Part shown: one piece after another, positions 60,013-64,000 of the stretch
How the letters are laid out: each line of letters starts with the position of its first letter
Position numbering within the stretch: the first letter of the stretch is position 1
NCBI GenBank assembly: GCA_963810485.1
Contig: CAWENQ010000009.1
Coordinates: forward strand, 6,335-70,334
Length of the DNA: 64,000 nucleotides
DNA from: DATKFM01 sp963810485
Lineage (GTDB): Bacteria; Pseudomonadota; Alphaproteobacteria; Dongiales; Dongiaceae
Direction of reading: 5' to 3'
The notes under the pieces: generated by a model
The model's input: only the letters and a program-made list of their open reading frames with translations
Told to the model about the DNA's origin: nothing
The model's database searches: none
Program-made: the position numbers and the translations under genes

Positions 60013-60370
60013 CCCCATAGCCCTATTCCAACCCAAAATAATGCTGTGGCCTGGGCCCGGCGGAGATCGCTGGATGGGGCGGAGCTTGCCTTTTGACTCG
60101 ACTTGTTCACCGCTTCACCACCCACATGACTTCGCGTCTTTTTCGATCTTTGTCCGCCAAGCCCTTGACGAAATAACAGTCGCTTCGGCTCAGCACTCGT
60201 TAAGCATGCAAGTTTTGCGCCAAACTGATTCGCGCGTTGTCAAGTTTCGTGTATCCTGCGGCTGGAGAACGAACGGAAGAGTTTGAAGTTGCGGAGCGGC
60301 AGGCGGTTCGCTCCATAGTAGTTGCAGGCAAGACAACATTCGTTCCCAGCAGGAGTAAGAGCGGCGATCG

Positions 60371-63300
60371 ATGCTTCAGAGCTGGGCCATCATCCTGCTG
60401 TCCATCGGCTATTTAGGCCTGCTGTTCGTCATCGCCCAGATCGGCGACGCCTATGCCGCCCGCTGGCGCGGCGGCCGGATCGAACGGCTGGTCTATGGCC
60501 TGGCGCTGGCGATCTATTGCACCTCCTGGACGTTCTATGGATCGGTAGGCCGAGCCGCGACCCAGGGGCTCGACTTTTTCCTTATCTATGTCGGCCCGAT
60601 CCTGGTGATCACCCTGGGTGCGCCGGTGCTGGCCAAGATCATCGCCGCCGCCAAGCGGCAGAACTCCACTTCGATCGCCGATTTCCTGGCCTCGCGGTAT
60701 GGCCGGAGCCGATCGGTAGGCGCCATCGTGACCTGCATCGCCGTCATCGGCGTTGTGCCTTACATCGCGCTGCAGCTGAAGGCGGTCTCCGCCAGCTTCA
60801 CGGTGATGACCGCGACGGCCACCGGCGGCGCGGGAACTCAACTACCGCTGTTCTTCGACACGGCGTTCCTGGTCGCCGTTACTATGGCAGCCTTTACAAT
60901 CCTTTTTGGTCTGCGCACCGTAGAAGCGGCGGTACACCACCGCGGGCTGATGATGGCCATCGCCTTCGAGTCCGTGGTCAAGCTGATCGCCCTGCTGGCT
61001 GTCGGCTATTTCGTCACCTATCAGATGGCCGGCGGCGCCGACGCGCTGCTGGCGCGGCTGCAGCAATCGCCCGAACTTGCCCAGCAGATCGTCGGCCCGG
61101 CGCCCGGATTGAACTGGCTCGCGATCACGATCTTGTCGGGCGCGGCGTTCCTCTGCCTGCCCCGGCAATTCCATGTTGGCGTCGTCGAATATGGCGCCGC
61201 CGGCGGCCAGCGCACGGCGCGGTGGATGTTTCCCATCTACCTGATCGCCATCAACCTGTTCGTGGTGCCGATTGCTGCGGTCGGCCTGTTGAACCCGGCC
61301 GCCGGCACCAACGCCGACCTCTATGTCGTCAGCCTGCCGCTGGCGGCCGGCAGCCATGGGCTTGCGGTCTTCGCCTTCATTGGCGGCCTGTCGGCGGCGA
61401 CCAGTATGGTGATCGTCGCCTGTTTCGCGCTCAGCGTCATGATCGGCAACGAGCTGGTGACGCCAGTGCTGCTCAAATCGAAGCTGGCCTTGCGGCGCGA
61501 TATCGGCGGCATCGTGCTGAATGTTCGTCACTTCGCTGTCATCGGCATCCTATTGTGTGCCTATGGCTTCGAGCGGGCGTCGGCCCATCTGCTGCCGCTC
61601 GCCTCCATTGGCCTGATATCATTCTGTGCCGTCGCGCAGTTCGCGCCGGCGCTGCTGATCGGCATGTTTTGGCGCCGGGCACACCGCTATGGCGTTATCG
61701 CCGGGCTGCTCGGCGGCTGCATGATCTGGGCCTGCCTCCTGCTGTTTCCGTTGCTGGGCGGTCCCCATGATTGGGTGGTCCGGTTCGGCGACCTGATCCG
61801 GGAAGCCGTCAGCGGCGTCCTTGGGCCGCTGGACAGCCTGTCCCAGGCTGTGTTCGCCAGCTTGTCCGTCAATATCTCGCTGCTGGTCGTCGTGTCGTAT
61901 TTCGCCCGCCGCGCGGTGCGCGACATCACGCAGGCCGATGCCTTCGTCGGCGGCGAGCGGGCGACGGACATGATCGAGTCCGACCTGCCGACCGCCAAGG
62001 AGATCGGGGCGCTGGTCGCTCGGTTCGTCGGCGAGGAGCGGGCGCAGCAGGCCTTCGCCGATGCGCCGAAGGATCCCGCCGAGATGCTCGTCTTCGCCGA
62101 GCGGCTGCTCAGCGGTGCGATCGGCGCGGCATCGGCGCATATCATGGTGCGCTCCGACCGGCTGGCGCTCAATCTGTCGCGGCGCGAGGCGCGCGCCATG
62201 TTGGGGGAAGCGTCGGCGGCGATCCTGCAGAATGCCGAACTGTTGCGCTCGACGCTGGATTCCGTCAGCCAGGGCATCGCCGTGTTCGACGAGAACCGCG
62301 GCCTCGCGGTGTGGAACGACCAGTTCCTGACGCTGGCGGGGCTGAGCCGGCAGAATGCGCGGGCGGGAGAACCGATCGCCGCGCTGAGTGCCGAGGCCGG
62401 CTTCGCGCTCGACGACGTGGCGCAGCCGAGCCAGCGGCTGCGGCTCGCCAGCGGACGGACGCTGATGGTGAACCGCGACGCGATGCGCAATGGCGGCATG
62501 GTGATCACCCTCCGCGACGTCAGCGATGAAGAGCGCGCCGCCGAGGCGATCCGCGACAGCGAGCGGCGCATCCGCATCTACACCGACAATGTGCCGGTAC
62601 TGATCGCCTACATCGATCGCGACGAGCGCTACCGGTTCACCAATCAGCCCTATCAGAAGGCGCTCAATCTGTCGTCGGCGGATCTGGAAGGCCGCAGCCT
62701 GATCGAAGTGCTGGGCGTCGAGCGCCATGACGAGCTGAAGCCCCACATTGACGCCGTGCTGCGGGGCGAGCCTCAGTCCTTCGAGATCAGCTTCCCGACC
62801 AACAACCAGCGCATCGAGATCGCGCGAGGCACCTATATCCCGCATTTCGACGAGCGCGGCGAGGTGCTGGGCTTCTTCCTGCTGTATCAGGACATCACCG
62901 AGCCGCGCCGGGCCGAGCAGGAGCTGCGGCAGGCTAAGGACCGGCTGGAAGAGCGGGTGCAGGAACGCACCGGCGAGCTGGCCCGGCTGGTGCAGCAGCT
63001 ATCGGATGCGCGGCAGCAAGCCGAGGCAGCCAACCAAAGCAAGACGCGCTTCCTTGCCGCCGCCAGCCACGATCTGCTGCAGCCCTTGCATGCGGCGCGG
63101 CTGTTCTCGGCGGCGCTGCTGGAGCGGCGGCCGACCGACGACATCGTCGCCAAGGTGGATCGCAGCTTGGCCGCCGTCGAAGCGATCCTGGACGCGCTGC
63201 TGGACATCGCCAAGCTGGACGCCGGCGCGGTGAAGCCAAATTTGGGCGCGGTGCCGCTGGGGCCGCTCCTGGCGTCGCTGCCGGATTCCTTTGCTTCCAT

Positions 63301-64000
63301 CGCCGAGCGGAACGGCGTCGAGCTGCGCATCGTGCCGACATCTCTGGCGATAACAAGCGATCCGCAATTGCTGCGGCGTGTGCTGCAGAACCTGGTGGCA
63401 AACGCGGTCCGCTATTCGCCGAGCGTCGAAGGCCGCAAGGCCAAGGTGCTGGTGGGCTGCCGCCGGCGTCAGGGCCAGGCGGTGCTCGAGGTCTGGGACA
63501 ATGGCCCGGGTATTCCCGCCGACAAGCAGCCGCTGATCTTCAAGGAGTTCGTCCGCCTGCCGCAGAACCTGCCGGCGACGCAGGAGCGCGGCCTCGGCCT
63601 GGGGCTGGCGATCGTCGACCGCATCGCCCGCATGCTCGGCCATGCCATCAAGGTCCAGTCCGAACCGGGCCGCGGTTCCTGCTTCAGCGTGGCGATGCCG
63701 ATCGCGCGGGAGCGCGTGGCGCCGGCGACGCCGCGGCGCGAACGGGTGGCGATCCGCCAGCCCGCGGCCCTGTCGGTGCTGGTGGTCGATAACGAGACCA
63801 GTGTGCAGGACGGCATGCGCACGCTGCTGCAGGGCTGGGGCTGCCGGGTCGTCTGTGCGCCCAGCCTGCCGGAAGCGCTGAGCGCCCTGTCGGCCCAGCA
63901 GATGGCGCCGGACGTGGCGCTGGTGGATCTCCAACTGGATGACGGGCTCGACGGTTTTGCCGTGGTGGCGGCGCTGCGGGCCGCGTTCGGCGCCGATCTG
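60371..64000 (+). CDS. SSS-transporter-like hybrid sensor histidine kinase/response regulator, partial
   Basis: Open from ATG 60371 (MLQSWAIILLSIGYLGLL; in-frame stop 15 bases before) to the window end, 1210 codons so far. Residues 1 to about 480 form a sodium:solute-symporter-like membrane domain (ALAIYCTSWTFYGSVGRAA, STSIADFLASRYGRS), as in CbrA/PrlS kinases. A PAS-type region (about 655-725) and a PAS domain (about 733-850, IYTDNVPVLIAYIDRDERYRFTNQ) precede a coiled coil and HisKA (FLAAASHDLLQPLHAARL, His near 899), HATPase (VLQNLVANAVRYSP, GPGIP, GLGLGLAIVDR) and a receiver (LSVLVVDNETSVQDGM, phosphoacceptor in VALVDLQLDDG). Sensing of a nutrient by the transporter part is the known model for relatives. 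Partner unknown. Confidence 0.88.
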   Translation, partial: MLQSWAIILLSIGYLGLLFVIAQIGDAYAARWRGGRIERLVYGLALAIYCTSWTFYGSVGRAATQGLDFFLIYVGPILVITLGAPVLAKIIAAAKRQNSTSIADFLASRYGRSRSVGAIVTCIAVIGVVPYIALQLKAVSASFTVMTATATGGAGTQLPLFFDTAFLVAVTMAAFTILFGLRTVEAAVHHRGLMMAIAFESVVKLIALLAVGYFVTYQMAGGADALLARLQQSPELAQQIVGPAPGLNWLAITILSGAAFLCLPRQFHVGVVEYGAAGGQRTARWMFPIYLIAINLFVVPIAAVGLLNPAAGTNADLYVVSLPLAAGSHGLAVFAFIGGLSAATSMVIVACFALSVMIGNELVTPVLLKSKLALRRDIGGIVLNVRHFAVIGILLCAYGFERASAHLLPLASIGLISFCAVAQFAPALLIGMFWRRAHRYGVIAGLLGGCMIWACLLLFPLLGGPHDWVVRFGDLIREAVSGVLGPLDSLSQAVFASLSVNISLLVVVSYFARRAVRDITQADAFVGGERATDMIESDLPTAKEIGALVARFVGEERAQQAFADAPKDPAEMLVFAERLLSGAIGAASAHIMVRSDRLALNLSRREARAMLGEASAAILQNAELLRSTLDSVSQGIAVFDENRGLAVWNDQFLTLAGLSRQNARAGEPIAALSAEAGFALDDVAQPSQRLRLASGRTLMVNRDAMRNGGMVITLRDVSDEERAAEAIRDSERRIRIYTDNVPVLIAYIDRDERYRFTNQPYQKALNLSSADLEGRSLIEVLGVERHDELKPHIDAVLRGEPQSFEISFPTNNQRIEIARGTYIPHFDERGEVLGFFLLYQDITEPRRAEQELRQAKDRLEERVQERTGELARLVQQLSDARQQAEAANQSKTRFLAAASHDLLQPLHAARLFSAALLERRPTDDIVAKVDRSLAAVEAILDALLDIAKLDAGAVKPNLGAVPLGPLLASLPDSFASIAERNGVELRIVPTSLAITSDPQLLRRVLQNLVANAVRYSPSVEGRKAKVLVGCRRRQGQAVLEVWDNGPGIPADKQPLIFKEFVRLPQNLPATQERGLGLGLAIVDRIARMLGHAIKVQSEPGRGSCFSVAMPIARERVAPATPRRERVAIRQPAALSVLVVDNETSVQDGMRTLLQGWGCRVVCAPSLPEALSALSAQQMAPDVALVDLQLDDGLDGFAVVAALRAAFGADL

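Larger units (their letters stand above)
59118..60370. other. Long regulatory/gene-poor interval
   Basis: 1253 bases. The left 450 hold the Fap-like operon's leader, sigma-54 promoter and candidate activator sites. 59540-59600 is strikingly AT-rich with the palindrome TATAATAT-N5-ATATTATA (59561-59581). 59600-59760 is GC-rich but without a convincing gene. A weak leftward frame (59773-60012) is listed separately. 60040-60370 has no gene and precedes the sensor kinase. Confidence 0.5.

Noticed and set aside
60322..61770. Plus-strand open frame beginning MQARQHSF
   Set aside because: Different frame from the real kinase gene starting at 60371, whose product has obvious membrane spans and kinase domains.
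1..64000. CRISPR array, tRNA/rRNA genes, insertion sequences or prophage
   Set aside because: No regularly spaced repeats, cloverleaf sequences, transposase or integrase frames, or phage genes were recognised.

Overview
The window is a GC-rich chromosome segment of an alphaproteobacterium. Rhodospirillales or a neighbouring order is my inference; no rRNA or tRNA is present to confirm it. Supporting signs are the SAM-II class riboswitch, the alphaproteobacterial-type Zur palindrome, and the GTCATCCCGG-type intergenic repeats. Genes are tightly packed, with many 4-base ATGA overlaps. I see no insertion sequence, prophage, CRISPR array or RNA gene.

Left part (1-19460). First come a polyamine/iron-type ABC importer (two permeases and an ATPase), an operon for small hydroxy/oxo acids (RraA/HMG-aldolase-like protein, FMN 2-hydroxy-acid dehydrogenase, amidohydrolase), a MASE1-PAS histidine kinase, a methyltransferase and a SulP anion transporter. 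These are followed by a lipoprotein with a MarC-family membrane protein, a DUF2252 protein, an SDR oxidoreductase, a di-haem cytochrome c, a solitary HicA-like protein, and a B12-dependent diol/glycerol dehydratase whose large and medium subunits are fused.

Middle part (19461-47478). An assimilatory sulfur operon (cysG, DUF2849, cysI, DUF934, cysH, TauE/SafE exporter, metZ) is preceded by what I read as two tandem SAM-II-class aptamers. The first carries its own intrinsic terminator; the second lies close to the cysG ribosome binding site. Next are a Zur-controlled divergent zinc locus (znuA against zur-znuC-znuB), a rhomboid protease, and a methylated-amine block (TRAP transporter, two dimethylglycine-dehydrogenase-like flavoproteins, an MttB-superfamily methyltransferase, LysR regulator). 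A complete 2-aminoethylphosphonate pathway (phnW, phnY, phnA with a divergent LysR) follows.

Right part (47479-64000). After assorted accessory genes (AraC, VOC, GFA, amidase, SpoT-like hydrolase) comes the most interesting locus, 52420-59257. It encodes two tandem Asp/Asn-rich secreted paralogues, two further small secreted proteins with related C-terminal motifs, a C39-type peptidase, and an outer-membrane beta-barrel protein with an N-terminal coiled coil. This matches the logic of the Pseudomonas Fap functional-amyloid operon. A near-perfect sigma-54 promoter lies upstream, and a VpsR/FleQ-like sigma-54 activator with a GAFTGA motif is encoded directly downstream. The window ends inside a large transporter-like (SSS) hybrid histidine kinase.

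Five conserved genes (ABC ATPase, marC-type, znuB, the sigma-54 activator, the Fap-type barrel) and probably the end of the DUF2849 gene are broken by a reading-frame shift. In every case the intact frame is restored by removing one base (net +1). This uniform pattern looks more like insertion-type sequencing error than decay, so I describe these as probably functional genes with an apparent frameshift.
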